This document shows positions 31,876-41,461 of a stretch of DNA of 64,000 nucleotides, piece by piece. The notes beneath the pieces are model-generated. The model saw only the letters and a program-made list of their open reading frames with translations. It did not search any database and was not told where the DNA came from. Numbering within the stretch: the first letter of the stretch is position 1; each line of letters opens with the position of its first letter. The translations under genes and the position numbers were made by a program. The DNA is from Pseudomonas saudimassiliensis (GTDB taxonomy: Bacteria > Pseudomonadota > Gammaproteobacteria > Pseudomonadales > Pseudomonadaceae): assembly GCF_000939975.1 (NCBI RefSeq), contig NZ_LK391969.1:1929953-1993952 (forward strand), read 5' to 3'.

Positions 31876-34050
31876 TCAGCGCGCCTTGGCCACCTGCCGC
31901 CAGTGGTGCAGCAACGGCTCGGTATAGCCGCTGGGCTGCTCCAGACCCTTGAATACCAGGTCCAGCGCCGCCTGGTAGGCCGGCGAGTTGGCAAAATCGG
32001 TGGCCATCGGGCTGTACTCCGGGTCGCCGGCGTTCTGCTGGTCCACCACCTTGGCCATGCGCTCGAAGGTCTCGATGACCTGCTCCTTGCTGACCACGCC
32101 GTGGTGCAGCCAGTTGGCCATGTGCTGGCTGGAGATGCGCAGGGTCGCGCGGTCTTCCATGAGGCCGATATTGTTGATATCCGGCACCTTGGAGCAGCCC
32201 ACCCCCTGGTTCACCCAGCGGACCACGTAGCCGAGGATACCCTGGGCGTTGTTGTCCAGCTCCTCCTGCTTCTCCGCGTCGCTCCAGTTGGCCTGTTCAG
32301 CCAGGGGCGCGGTGAGCAGACCGGTGAGCAGAGCGTCCTGCTCGTCCGCCAGGGAGATCTTCTCCAGCTCTTCCTGGACGGCCTGCACATTCACCTGGTG
32401 GTAGTGCAGGGCGTGCAGCACGGCGGCGGTCGGCGAAGGTACCCAGGCGGTGTTGGCACCGGCCTTGGGATGGCCGATTTTCTGCTCCAGCATGGCCGCC
32501 ATCAGGTCCGGCATGGCCCACATGCCCTTGCCGATCTGCGCCTTGCCGCGCAGGCCGCAGGTCAGGCCGACCAGCACGTTATTGCGCTCGTAGGCCTGGA
32601 TCCACGCGGTGGGCTTCATGTCGCCCTTGCGCAGTACCGGCCCGCCCTGCATCACCGTGTGCATCTCGTCGCCGGTGCGGTCGAGGAAGCCGGTGTTGAT
32701 GAAGGCGACCCGGGCGCTGGCAGCCTGGATGCAGGCTTTCAGGTTGACCGAAGTGCGGCGCTCTTCGTCCATGATGCCCATTTTGATGGTGTTTTCCGGC
32801 AGGCCGAGCAGCTGCTCGACGCGACCGAACAGCTCGTTGGCGAAGGCGACTTCGTCCGGGCCATGCATCTTGGGTTTGACGATGTAGATGCTGCCGGTGC
32901 GCGAGTTGCCCTTGCGCTGCAGGTCGTGCATGGCGATCAGACTGGTGCAGACGGCGTCCATGATGCCTTCGGGGATCTCGCTGCCGTCTTTCAGCAGGAT
33001 GGCCGGGTTGGTCATCAGATGGCCGACATTACGGATGAACAGCAGCGAGCGACCGTGCAGGGTCAGCTCCTTGCCGTCCGGCGTGACGTACTGGCGATCC
33101 GGATTGAGCTTGCGGACCATGGGCTTGCCGCCCTTTTCCATGTTCTCGATCAGGTCGCCGCGCATCAGGCCCAGCCAGTTGCCGTAGGCCAGCACCTTGT
33201 CTTCGGCATCGACGGCGGCGATCGAGTCTTCGCAGTCCATGATGGTGGAAACGGCGGCTTCCATGAGCACGTCCTTCACGCCGGCCGCGTCGGTCTTGCC
33301 GATCGGGTGGTTGCGGTCGATCTGGATCTCGAAGTGCAGGCCGTTATGGACGAACAGCAGCTCGTCGGGGTTGGCCGGGGTGCCCTGGTAACCGACGAAC
33401 AGCTCGGGGTTCTGCAGGCCGGTGGTCTGGCCGGAAAGCAGGGTCACCAGCAGCTGGCCGTCCTGCACGCTGTAGCGCTCGACCTGGGTGTGGTCGCCTG
33501 CGGCCAGCGGGATGCACTGGTTGAGGAAATTGCGGGCAAAGGCAATGACCTTGTCGCCACGTACGGGGTTGTAGCCCGGGCCACGCTCGGCACCATCGTC
33601 GTCGGAGATGGCATCGGTGCCGTACAGCGCATCGTACAGGCTGCCCCAGCGGGCGTTGGCGGCGTTCAGCGCGTAGCGGCCGTTCATGACCGGTACCACC
33701 AGCTGCGGGCCGGCCTGCTGGGTGATTTCGATATCCGTGTTGGCGGTGGTGATGCGGAAGTCCGCCGGCACCGGCTTGAGGTAGCCAATGGAGGTGAGGA
33801 ATTCGCGGTAGGCAGCCATGTCCCGGATCGGGCCGGGGTTGGCGCGGTGCCACTGGTCCAGCTCGGCCTGTAGGCGGTCACGTTCGGCCAGCAGGGCGCG
33901 GTTCTTCGGCGCCAGGTCATGGACCAGTTCGCTGAAGCCAGCCCAGAAGGCAGCGGCGTCCACGCCGGTGCCCGGCAGCGCCTGCTGCTCGATGAACTGG
34001 TGCAGGGCCGTATCGATCTGCAGGCCCTGGATGTCGGTGCGTTGAGTCAT
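31876..34050 (-). CDS. glcB: Malate synthase G
   Basis: A 724-residue malate synthase G that condenses glyoxylate and acetyl-CoA to malate. Visible blocks are [52 protein letters not shown] and [16 protein letters not shown]. It consumes the glyoxylate made by the glycolate oxidase encoded just upstream. A strong GGAGGAT precedes the ATG, 19 bp after glcG. In P. aeruginosa glcB lies elsewhere, whereas here, as in E. coli, it is part of the glc operon. Confidence 0.96.
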   Translation of the reverse strand: MTQRTDIQGLQIDTALHQFIEQQALPGTGVDAAAFWAGFSELVHDLAPKNRALLAERDRLQAELDQWHRANPGPIRDMAAYREFLTSIGYLKPVPADFRITTANTDIEITQQAGPQLVVPVMNGRYALNAANARWGSLYDALYGTDAISDDDGAERGPGYNPVRGDKVIAFARNFLNQCIPLAAGDHTQVERYSVQDGQLLVTLLSGQTTGLQNPELFVGYQGTPANPDELLFVHNGLHFEIQIDRNHPIGKTDAAGVKDVLMEAAVSTIMDCEDSIAAVDAEDKVLAYGNWLGLMRGDLIENMEKGGKPMVRKLNPDRQYVTPDGKELTLHGRSLLFIRNVGHLMTNPAILLKDGSEIPEGIMDAVCTSLIAMHDLQRKGNSRTGSIYIVKPKMHGPDEVAFANELFGRVEQLLGLPENTIKMGIMDEERRTSVNLKACIQAASARVAFINTGFLDRTGDEMHTVMQGGPVLRKGDMKPTAWIQAYERNNVLVGLTCGLRGKAQIGKGMWAMPDLMAAMLEQKIGHPKAGANTAWVPSPTAAVLHALHYHQVNVQAVQEELEKISLADEQDALLTGLLTAPLAEQANWSDAEKQEELDNNAQGILGYVVRWVNQGVGCSKVPDINNIGLMEDRATLRISSQHMANWLHHGVVSKEQVIETFERMAKVVDQQNAGDPEYSPMATDFANSPAYQAALDLVFKGLEQPSGYTEPLLHHWRQVAKAR

Positions 34051-34069
34051 TGGAAACATCCTCCTCGGG

Positions 34070-34471
34070 TTACAGTGCGGCGATGCCGGCCTTGGCGACC
34101 TGGGCATCCTGATCCGGTTTGACGCCGGAGACGCCAATCGCGGCAACAACCTGACCCTCGACCTTCAGCGGTACGCCGCCTTCGAGCAGGCCGGAGACTT
34201 CCGGAGCGGACAGGAAGGCAGTGCGGCCGCCGTTGATCATGGCTTCGAACTCGCTGGTGTCGCGACGGCCCAGGGCCGCGCTGCGGGCCTTCTGCGGCGC
34301 GATGTAGGAGGCGATCGGCGCGCAGCCGTCCATGCGGCGCATGGCCAGGATGTGCCCGCCATCGTCCACCACGGCCACGGTGACCTTCCAGCTGTTGGCG
34401 TCCGCCTCAGCAAAGGCGGCATCGATCATGCGGTTGGCTTCTTCGAGAGTCAGTACGGGTTTGCTCAGCAT
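34070..34471 (-). CDS. glcG: GlcG/HbpS-family heme-degrading-like protein
   Basis: A 133-residue GlcG/HbpS-domain protein ([45 protein letters not shown]). It is conserved in glc operons but its exact role is unsettled. It starts 18 bp after glcF behind AGGAGAT and precedes glcB by 19 bp. Confidence 0.92.
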   Translation of the reverse strand: MLSKPVLTLEEANRMIDAAFAEADANSWKVTVAVVDDGGHILAMRRMDGCAPIASYIAPQKARSAALGRRDTSEFEAMINGGRTAFLSAPEVSGLLEGGVPLKVEGQVVAAIGVSGVKPDQDAQVAKAGIAAL

Positions 34472-34489
34472 CTTGTTATCTCCTGGTAA

Positions 34490-35707
34490 TCAATTGAGTG
34501 CGTCTTCGACAACTTCGATCCAATGGCGCACGGGTGTTCGGTTGGCTGAGCCCAGATGGGACTGGCAGCCAATATTGGCAGTGACGATGGTATCCGGTTT
34601 GCCGGCTTCCAGCGCGTTGAGCTTGTTATCCCGCAGTTGCCGGGCCAGCACGGGCTGGGTGATCGAGTAGCTGCCGGCCGAGCCGCAGCACAGGTGCGCA
34701 TCGGCGACCGGCGTCAGGCTGAAGCCGAGCTTGCGCAGGATCGGCTCCACCCGGCCGCCCAGCTTCTGGGCGTGCTGCAGGGTGCAGGGGCAGTGGAAGG
34801 CCAGCTTCTGCGAGGACTTGGCCTGCAGCGGCTCCAGGTCTTCCTTCTCCAGCACCTCGACCAGGTCCAGCGCCAGGGCGCTGACCTTTTGCGCCTTGGT
34901 CGCATAGGCCGGGTCATCGCGCAGCAGGTGGGCGTATTCCTTGACGAAGGCGCCGCAGCCGCTGGCGGTCTGCACTATGGCTTCGGCACCGGCCTCGATG
35001 GCCGGCCACCAGGCGTCGATATTGCGACGGGCACGGTCCAGGCCAGTCTGCTGGGCATCCAGGTGATAATCCACCGCGCCGCAGCAGCCCGCTTCGCGGA
35101 TCGGCTTGATCGAGATGCCCAGGCGATCCAGTACCCGCGCGGTCGCCGCGTTGGTGTTGGGCGACAGGCCCTGCTGGGCACAGCCTTCCAGGATCAGCAC
35201 GTGGCGGGCATGGCGCGGCGCGGGGCGCGGCTTGGCTGTGGCGGGCTTGGCCGGGATCTTGTCCTTGATCGCTTCCGGCATGAAGGTACGCACCGCCTGG
35301 CCAGCCTTGAGCAGCGGATTGAAGATCACCGGGTTGGGGACCACAGTACGCAGCGCCGAGCGCAGCATGCGCTGCTGCAGCGGGCGCTCGATTTCCCCGG
35401 CCATGGCTTCGCGGCCGATATCCAGCAGGTTGTGGTACTTCACCCCGGAGGGGCAGGTGGTTTCGCAGTTGCGGCAGCTCAGGCACTGGTCCAGGTGCAG
35501 CTGGGTTTCCCGGGTAGTGGCTTCGCCTTCGAGAAATGCCTTGATCAGATAGATGCGCCCGCGCGGACCGTCGCGCTCGTCGCCGAGCAGCTGATAGGTC
35601 GGGCAGGTGGCGTTACAGAACCCGCAATGGACACAGGAGCGCAGAATGCTTTCGGCTTCTGCGGCGCGGGGGAGCTTGCGCGCCTGTTCAGTGAGATTGG
35701 TTTGCAT
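34490..35707 (-). CDS. glcF: Glycolate oxidase iron-sulfur subunit
   Basis: A 405-residue ferredoxin-like subunit with two 4Fe-4S motifs (CVHCGFCNATCP and CLSCRNCETTCPSG). Two CCG domains follow (GCCGAVDYH and LCCGSAGSY, with an upstream CPCTLQH). It transfers electrons from the FAD subunits GlcD/GlcE to the respiratory chain. Gaps of 18 bp separate it from both glcE and glcG. Confidence 0.96.
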   Translation of the reverse strand: MQTNLTEQARKLPRAAEAESILRSCVHCGFCNATCPTYQLLGDERDGPRGRIYLIKAFLEGEATTRETQLHLDQCLSCRNCETTCPSGVKYHNLLDIGREAMAGEIERPLQQRMLRSALRTVVPNPVIFNPLLKAGQAVRTFMPEAIKDKIPAKPATAKPRPAPRHARHVLILEGCAQQGLSPNTNAATARVLDRLGISIKPIREAGCCGAVDYHLDAQQTGLDRARRNIDAWWPAIEAGAEAIVQTASGCGAFVKEYAHLLRDDPAYATKAQKVSALALDLVEVLEKEDLEPLQAKSSQKLAFHCPCTLQHAQKLGGRVEPILRKLGFSLTPVADAHLCCGSAGSYSITQPVLARQLRDNKLNALEAGKPDTIVTANIGCQSHLGSANRTPVRHWIEVVEDALN

Positions 35708-35725
35708 GGTCGTACCTCGTGGATC

Positions 35726-36820
35726 TCAGAGCCCGGAATACAGCCGGCCGGGGTTGAACAAGCCCTGCGGATCGAGTTGTTTTTTCAGTTGCCGGTGGTA
35801 GCGCTGCAGCAGCGGGGCCAGGGGCTGGAACGGGTTCTCGGTCACGCCTGCGGTATAGCAGGTTGCGTGCCCGCCGTGGCGGCTGGCCAGCGCCTGGATC
35901 TCCTCGGCCGCGGCCGCGCTTTTCAGCCAGCGCTGGGCACCGGCCCAGTCCAGCAGTGTGTCGCCGGGCAGCTCCAGCGCCGGGGTCAGCGGCGGCAGGG
36001 ACAGACGCCACAGCGGGCGCGGGTCCTGGAAGAACGCCAGTTGCTGTTCGTTGAGCTGGGCCCAGAAGCCGGCATCCAGCTCCTCGCCGCCGATGCGGTC
36101 GGCCGCGGAGCGAACCGAGCCGATGCCGCCTTCCAGGCGCAGGTGCAGATGCCCGTCCAGATAGCTGGCCGCAGTGATCGGAATCGGCTGCTGGCCCCAT
36201 TCGGCGAGCTTGAGCAGGGCCTTGTCCACCGGCAGCTCCAGGCGCAGGTGGTGGCTGCTCACCGGCTTGGGCAGTACCTTCATCGAGACTTCGGTAATTA
36301 CCCCGAGCTGGCCGAAGCTGGCTGCCATCAGGCGGGACAGGTCATAACCCGCAACGTTCTTCATGACTTCGCCGCCAAAGCGCAGCAGCTTGCCCTGGCC
36401 GGTAATGACCCGGGTGCCGAGTACCAGGTCGCGCACCGCACCGGACCACGGACGGCGCGGGCCGGACAGCCCGGCGGCGACCATACCGCCCACGGTCGCC
36501 TGGCCGCCGAAGGTGGGCGGTTCGCAGGTCAGCGTCTGGCCCTGTTCATCCAGGGCGGCGAACAGCTCGACCAGCGGCGTGCCGCTGCGCACGGTCACCA
36601 CCAGCTCGGTGGGATCGTAGTTGACGATACCGCTGTGCTGACGAGTATCCAGCACCTCGCCGGCTACCGGACGGCCGAGAAAGGCCTTGCTGTTGGCACC
36701 CTGGATGGCCAGGGGCGTGTTGCTCTGCAGGGCATCGAGGACCTGCTGCAGCAGTTGCTGTTCGCTGGCTGACGCAGGGCGCTCGCCAGGGCGATGGGCG
36801 TGTTCGTGTTGTGCCGACAT
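35726..36820 (-). CDS. glcE: Glycolate oxidase FAD-binding subunit GlcE
   Basis: A 364-residue PCMH-type FAD-binding protein shorter than GlcD. It shows PTELVVTVRSGTPL, PTFGGQATVGGMVAAG and GPRRPWSGAVRDLVLG. It forms the glycolate dehydrogenase complex with GlcD and GlcF. Its ATG overlaps the glcD TGA (TGATG), indicating coupled translation. Confidence 0.95.
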   Translation of the reverse strand: MSAQHEHAHRPGERPASASEQQLLQQVLDALQSNTPLAIQGANSKAFLGRPVAGEVLDTRQHSGIVNYDPTELVVTVRSGTPLVELFAALDEQGQTLTCEPPTFGGQATVGGMVAAGLSGPRRPWSGAVRDLVLGTRVITGQGKLLRFGGEVMKNVAGYDLSRLMAASFGQLGVITEVSMKVLPKPVSSHHLRLELPVDKALLKLAEWGQQPIPITAASYLDGHLHLRLEGGIGSVRSAADRIGGEELDAGFWAQLNEQQLAFFQDPRPLWRLSLPPLTPALELPGDTLLDWAGAQRWLKSAAAAEEIQALASRHGGHATCYTAGVTENPFQPLAPLLQRYHRQLKKQLDPQGLFNPGRLYSGL

Positions 36821-38319
36821 CAGAAGCGCTCCAGTTCAGGGAAGGGCAGCTCGCCGTTATGGATATGCATGGCGCCGAATTCAGCGCAGCGGTTCAACGT
36901 GGGGATGTTCTTGCCCGGGTTGAGCAGCCCATCGGGATCGAACGCGGCCTTCACGGCATGGAAGGTCAGCAGTTCGTCGTCGTTGAATTGCGAGCACATC
37001 TGATTGATCTTCTCGCGGCCCACGCCGTGTTCACCGGTGATGGAACCGCCGACCGCAACGCACAGCTCGAGAATCTTGCCGCCCACCGCCTCGGCGCGCT
37101 CCAGCTCACCTTCCTGGTTGGCATCGAACAGGATCAGCGGGTGCATATTGCCGTCGCCAGCGTGGAAGACGTTGGCGACCCGCAGGCCGTACTCGGCGGA
37201 CAGATCGGCAATGCCCTGCAGTACCCGGGGCAGCTCGCGGCGTGGAATGGTCCCGTCCATGCAGTAGTAGTCAGGCGAAATACGCCCCACCGCCGGGAAG
37301 GCATTCTTGCGCCCGGCCCAGAACAGGGCGCGCTCGGCGTCGTCCTTGGCCTGGCTGATGGCAGTCGCGCCGCTGTTTTCCAGCACCGCCCGGACCCGTT
37401 CGCACTCATCGGCAACGTCCGCTTCGACCCCGTCCAGCTCGCACAACAGAATGGCTTCGGCCTCGATCGGGTAGCCGGCGTGGATGAAGTCCTCGGCTGC
37501 GCGGATCGCCAGGTTGTCCATCATTTCCAGGCCGCCGGGGATGATGCCGGCGGAGATGATGTCACCGACCGCCTTGCCAGCCTTGCCCACGTCATCGAAG
37601 CTGGCCATCAGCACCCGGGCCACCTGGGGGCGGGGCAGCAGCTTGACCGTGACTTCGACAACGATGCCGAGCATGCCTTCGGAGCCGGTAAACAGCGCCA
37701 TCAGGTCGAAGCCGGGGCTGTCCAGGGCATCGGAGCCCAGGGTCATGCGCTCGCCTTCGACGGTAACGATTTCCAGCTTCAGCAGGTTGTGCACGGTCAG
37801 GCCGTATTTCAGGCAGTGCACGCCGCCGGCGTTCTCGGCCACGTTACCGCCGATCGAACAGGCGATCTGCGAGGAAGGGTCGGGCGCGTAGTACAGCTGG
37901 TAAGGCGCAGCGGCTTCGGAAATCGCCAGGTTGCGCACGCCGGGTTGAACCCGGGCGAAGCGGCCTTCGGGGTTGACCTCAAGGATGGTCTTCAGCCGGG
38001 CCAGAACCAGCAGCACGCCGCCTTCCAGCGGCAGCGCGCCGCCGGACAGCCCGGTACCGGCGCCGCGGGCGACAACCGGCACCTTGCGGCGATGGCAGAT
38101 CTTCATGAAGGTCTCGATCTGCTCAACAGTCTCGGGAATGACCACCAGCAACGGCAGCACGCGATAGGCCGACAGCCCATCGCATTCGTAGGGTTGCAGG
38201 TCTTCACGGGCATGCAGCACCTCCAGCTCGGGGAGGGTCTGGCGCAGCTCGTCTATCAGCCCCGCCTTGTCCACCGTGGGCAGCGGACCGTCGAGCTTTT
38301 CATCATAAAGAAGGTTCAC
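36820..38319 (-). CDS. glcD: Glycolate oxidase catalytic subunit GlcD
   Basis: About 499 residues, a VAO/PCMH flavoprotein. FAD-binding PVVARGAGTGLSGGALP and IGGNVAENAGGVHCLKYG are visible, as are the C-terminal FHAGDGNMHPLILFD and ITGEHGVGREK blocks. It oxidises glycolate (or D-lactate) to the 2-oxoacid. I set the start at the GTG at 38319 because AGGTGAT lies just upstream and MNLLYDEKLDGPLP matches the family N-terminus; the open frame begins three codons earlier. First gene of glcDEFGB. Confidence 0.95.
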   Translation of the reverse strand: MNLLYDEKLDGPLPTVDKAGLIDELRQTLPELEVLHAREDLQPYECDGLSAYRVLPLLVVIPETVEQIETFMKICHRRKVPVVARGAGTGLSGGALPLEGGVLLVLARLKTILEVNPEGRFARVQPGVRNLAISEAAAPYQLYYAPDPSSQIACSIGGNVAENAGGVHCLKYGLTVHNLLKLEIVTVEGERMTLGSDALDSPGFDLMALFTGSEGMLGIVVEVTVKLLPRPQVARVLMASFDDVGKAGKAVGDIISAGIIPGGLEMMDNLAIRAAEDFIHAGYPIEAEAILLCELDGVEADVADECERVRAVLENSGATAISQAKDDAERALFWAGRKNAFPAVGRISPDYYCMDGTIPRRELPRVLQGIADLSAEYGLRVANVFHAGDGNMHPLILFDANQEGELERAEAVGGKILELCVAVGGSITGEHGVGREKINQMCSQFNDDELLTFHAVKAAFDPDGLLNPGKNIPTLNRCAEFGAMHIHNGELPFPELERF

Positions 38320-38412
38320 GGATATCACCTGTTTGTTATCGAGGGTCTTTGGACCAGCTTATGGGCTCGGATAGTGCTGGTTTGACTGGCGAACGTCCAG
38401 CCTAAAATCAGC

Positions 38413-38423
38413 TGGTCGGACCA
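38413..38423. promoter_or_regulatory. GlcC-type operator upstream of glcD
   Basis: TGGTCGGACCA, matching TGGT-N3-ACCA as bound by FadR-subfamily GntR regulators. It lies about 95 bp upstream of the glcD start, between glcD and glcC. Additional half-sites (ACCAGC near 38352 and GCTGGT near 38379) flank it. Confidence 0.72.
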
Positions 38424-38520
38424 GTTTTTTAAGTCTCGCGGCAGTATTTTTAGCGCTTGTGGCCATTGGATACAGGCATTCACAAAAATGTGATGGATTT
38501 GCAGCTTGGCTATCCTTACT

Positions 38521-38533
38521 CTGGTATGACCAG
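38521..38533. promoter_or_regulatory. GlcC-type operator upstream of glcC
   Basis: CTGGTATGACCAG, a perfect 5-bp-arm inverted repeat with the TGGT-N3-ACCA core. It lies 22 bp before the chosen glcC start, so the gene is probably autoregulated. An alternative ATG lies within it (38526). Confidence 0.75.
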
Positions 38534-38555
38534 TAAAACCAGCAAGGGTGAGGTC

Positions 38556-39326
38556 ATGGTCGAAAGTGCTTCGGAGCGTCGCCAGGTGGGCGATGTGGTC
38601 GCAGATCGCATTGAGAAACTGATTGCGGACGGGGTTCTGAAAATGGGCCAGATGCTGCCATCAGAGCGGCAGCAATGCGAGAAGCTGGGTATCTCGCGCA
38701 GCGCCCTGCGCGAGGGATTGAAAGTCCTGCGCGGCAGGGGGCTGATCAAGACGGCCCAGGGCCGCGGCTCCTACGTCGCCAGCCTGATGGGTAATCGGGA
38801 CGATACCCCGATGATGCACCTGTTCAACAACCACCCGCGAACCCTGTTCGATCTGTTGGAGGTGCGCGCCCTGCTTGAAGGCGAGTCGGCGCGGCTGGCC
38901 GCACTGCGCGGCACGGAAGCGGACTTCGTGTTGATCCAGCGGCGGTACGATGAGATGGTTGCCGCCCATACCACCGGCCCGGTCCGCGACCCGGAAACCC
39001 TGGCGCACCTGGACCATGCCTTTCACCTGGCGATCTGCGATGCCTCGCACAACCCGGTGCTGGCGCATACGCTGCAGTCATTGACCAAGTTGTTGCTCAG
39101 CTCCGTATTCGCCTCGGTGCAGAACCTCTATCACCGCCCGCCACACAAGCGGCAGCTGGATCGCCAGCATGCCCGGCTCTACCACGCAGTGATGGAACGG
39201 CTGCCGACCCAGGCAAAACGGGCCGCGGTGGACCATATCCACAGCATTCGGGACAACCTGCGGGATATCGAGAACGAGGGCCAGCGGCTGGAGCGGGCGA
39301 CCATGCGGCTGGAGGGTTGGCAGTAG
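38556..39326 (+). CDS. glcC: GntR/FadR-family regulator GlcC
   Basis: A 256-residue FadR-subfamily GntR regulator. The winged helix is at residues about 14-73 (ADRIEKLIADGVLKMGQMLPSE, SRSALREGLKVLRGRGLI). An all-helical FCD ligand domain follows, with metal-binding His/Asp residues (DHAFHLAICDASHNPVL). Divergent from glcD, it should respond to glycolate or glyoxylate and control both the glc operon and the adjacent permease, whose promoters share its operator. GGGTGAGG precedes the ATG; Met codons at 38526 and earlier are alternatives. LldR-like lactate regulation is possible. Confidence 0.9.
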   Translation: MVESASERRQVGDVVADRIEKLIADGVLKMGQMLPSERQQCEKLGISRSALREGLKVLRGRGLIKTAQGRGSYVASLMGNRDDTPMMHLFNNHPRTLFDLLEVRALLEGESARLAALRGTEADFVLIQRRYDEMVAAHTTGPVRDPETLAHLDHAFHLAICDASHNPVLAHTLQSLTKLLLSSVFASVQNLYHRPPHKRQLDRQHARLYHAVMERLPTQAKRAAVDHIHSIRDNLRDIENEGQRLERATMRLEGWQ

Positions 39327-39342
39327 CCAAGCAGAGCTGAAT

Positions 39343-39381
39343 AAAAAATGGGCGGTGCACTCGGTGCACCGCCCATTTTTT
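39343..39381. terminator. Bidirectional terminator between glcC and the permease gene
   Basis: An almost ideal hairpin: AAAAAATGGGCGGTGCAC, 3-nt loop, then the exact complement ending in TTTTTT. It lies between the convergent glcC and lctP/glcA stop codons and would serve both. Confidence 0.93.
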
Positions 39382-39397
39382 CGTACTGCCTTCCGGA

Positions 39398-41116
39398 TCA
39401 GTTCCCGGTGGTAGTGATGCCCGCTGCGCTGAGCGGATCGCTGACACCTATTACATAGATCGCCAGCATGGTCAGCAGGCCAGCCGCTGTCACGTAGTAG
39501 ATGGTCGGCAGCAGGGTTTTGCGCAGGGTAATACCCTCGCGGCCCAGCAAGCCAACGGTGGCCGAGGCTGCCACCACGTTGTGGATGGCGATCATGTTGC
39601 CGGCCGCCGCGCCCACCGACTGACCTGCGACAATCATGGCCCCGGACATACCCAGCAGCTCTGCCGTGTTGAACTGGAACTGCGACAGCATCAGGTTCGA
39701 CGCGGTGTTGGAGCCAGCAATGAAGGCGCCCAGTGCACCGACCATCGGCGCGAACAGCGGGTAGACATCGCCCACGGCGTTGGCAACGGCGTTGGCCATG
39801 GCCACCGGCATGGATGGCAGGTCAGCCAGGTTCACGCCCGAGTTGATCAGGATGCGCACCATGGGGAAGGTGAATACCAGGACGAAGCCTGCGCCGAGCA
39901 GGGTATTGGTGGACTCGCCCAGCGACCGTTTGAACTCGGTAAAGCTCATGCGGTGCAGCAGGGCGGTGACCAGCACGACGAAGATCAGGATACCGCCGGG
40001 CAGATACAGCGGCTCGAGGCTGGCCGACAGGCCGGTTTCGCCGAGGATATCGGTGAACTTGAAGCTCAGGCTGTTGAGCATGCCCTTCAGGGTGTCGTTG
40101 GTGCGCGACAGCACCAGTACGATGGCCAGCAGCACATAGGGCAGCCAGGCCATCCAGATGGCGATGGGGCGCTTACCAGCCACGTCATCCAGTTTCATCT
40201 CGACGGCGCCCATCCACTCCGCAGGCCATTCCTTGGGATCAGCGAAGTCCCAGGTTTTCTTGGGCATCAGGAAGCCGGCCTTGGCGGCAGGTACCACGAT
40301 GGCCAGGCCGACCAGGCCGCCGATGATGGAGGGGAACTCCGGCCCGAGAAATACCCCGGCCAGCGCGTAGGGAACAGAGAAGGATACTGCGGCAAACAGG
40401 GCGAAGGGGGCGACAGCCAGGCCTTCCATCCAGGAGCGGTTCTTGCCGAAGAAGCGGGTCAGGATCATCACCATGATCAGCGGCATCAGCAGGCCAAGCA
40501 GGGCGTGCATGATGGCGACCTGGGACACGATCTGCTGGAAGAAGCTCGGCCAGTCACCGCCTACGGTAGCCAGGCTGGTACCGATGGCCGCCTGGTCCAG
40601 GCCCGAACCCACACCCACGATCATCGGCGTGCCCACCGCGCCGAAGGACACCGGCGAGGACTGCACGATCATGCCCACCACCACCGCGGCGACGGCCGGG
40701 AAGCCCAGCGCCACCATCAGCGGTGCGGCGACCGCAGCCGGGGTGCCGAAACCCGAAGCGCCTTCAATGAAGCAACCGAACAGCCAGGTGACGATGATCG
40801 CCTGTACGCGCCGGTCCGGACTGATGCCCGAGAAGCCCTTGCGGATCGCCAGGATGCCGCCCGAATGCTTGAGGGTGTTGAGCAGGAGAATAGCGCCGAA
40901 GATGATCCACAGAATGGATACGGTCAGCACCAGGCCTTGCAGAGTGGAAGCGGCGACACGTACTGCCGTCATGTCCCAGGCGAACAGGGCGATGACAACG
41001 GTGACGACAAAGACGACTGGCATTGCAAACTTCGCCGGCCAGCGGAACCCGACCAGCAGGACCCCCGCCAGAACCAGAGGAAAGAATGCAAGCAGAGACA
41101 AAAGTGTTTGGCTCAT
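39398..41116 (-). CDS. glcA: LctP-family glycolate/L-lactate permease (GlcA-like)
   Basis: A 572-residue polytopic membrane protein of the LctP family. It has about 13 hydrophobic segments and conserved blocks [56 protein letters not shown] and [20 protein letters not shown]. coli GlcA and LldP both belong here and carry glycolate and lactate. The adjacent GlcC and shared TGGT-N3-ACCA operators favour glycolate. AAGGGA precedes the ATG. The name lctP/lldP would be equally valid on sequence alone. Confidence 0.9.
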   Translation of the reverse strand: MSQTLLSLLAFFPLVLAGVLLVGFRWPAKFAMPVVFVVTVVIALFAWDMTAVRVAASTLQGLVLTVSILWIIFGAILLLNTLKHSGGILAIRKGFSGISPDRRVQAIIVTWLFGCFIEGASGFGTPAAVAAPLMVALGFPAVAAVVVGMIVQSSPVSFGAVGTPMIVGVGSGLDQAAIGTSLATVGGDWPSFFQQIVSQVAIMHALLGLLMPLIMVMILTRFFGKNRSWMEGLAVAPFALFAAVSFSVPYALAGVFLGPEFPSIIGGLVGLAIVVPAAKAGFLMPKKTWDFADPKEWPAEWMGAVEMKLDDVAGKRPIAIWMAWLPYVLLAIVLVLSRTNDTLKGMLNSLSFKFTDILGETGLSASLEPLYLPGGILIFVVLVTALLHRMSFTEFKRSLGESTNTLLGAGFVLVFTFPMVRILINSGVNLADLPSMPVAMANAVANAVGDVYPLFAPMVGALGAFIAGSNTASNLMLSQFQFNTAELLGMSGAMIVAGQSVGAAAGNMIAIHNVVAASATVGLLGREGITLRKTLLPTIYYVTAAGLLTMLAIYVIGVSDPLSAAGITTTGN

Positions 41117-41225
41117 CTGGATTTCCCTTGTTTTTTTTATGAGATACGCGCACTACAAGTGCGACATTAACTCGATCGGGAGGATACTGCTATTACCAGC
41201 GATACAGGTCTAGATGTTATCTCAG

Positions 41226-41263
41226 TGGTAGGACCAGTATTTTTGCATGGTTGACGGTTGCAA
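41226..41263 (-). promoter_or_regulatory. Permease promoter with overlapping GlcC-type operator
   Basis: TGGTAGGACCA (41226-41236) abuts a weak sigma-70-like promoter read on the minus strand: -35 TTGCAA at 41258-41263 and -10 AATACT at 41236-41241, with 16-bp spacing. A repressor bound here would block transcription start. Confidence 0.55.
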
Positions 41264-41328
41264 ACCCTGATCCCCAGGGATTCATGGGGCTGACCAAACG
41301 GTCATGCTGGCCATCGGGAATCGTCCAT

Positions 41329-41342
41329 ACTGGTCCTACCAG
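41329..41342. promoter_or_regulatory. Second GlcC-type operator upstream of the permease
   Basis: ACTGGTCCTACCAG contains TGGT-N3-ACCA about 105 bp upstream of the first operator, allowing looping or cooperative binding. The rest of the 345-bp gap between the permease and glnA shows only this pair of operators, the weak promoter and the glnA terminator. Confidence 0.68.
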
Positions 41343-41390
41343 AGCGAAACCGCGGCGTTCAAGCGAGCCGCGGGGCGGACCAGAAACAAC

Positions 41391-41412
41391 GAACCCCGGC
41401 GGGCCGGGGTTC
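41391..41412 (-). terminator. Probable terminator of glnA
   Basis: GAACCCCGGC and GCCGGGGTTC form a 10-bp inverted repeat about 50 bp beyond the glnA stop. On the minus strand it is followed by a moderately T-rich GTTGTTTC. Confidence 0.7.
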
Positions 41413-41461
41413 TGAGGGTCAACCGGTGCGGCCCGCCACCTGGGGCAGAGGGCCGCAGTGA

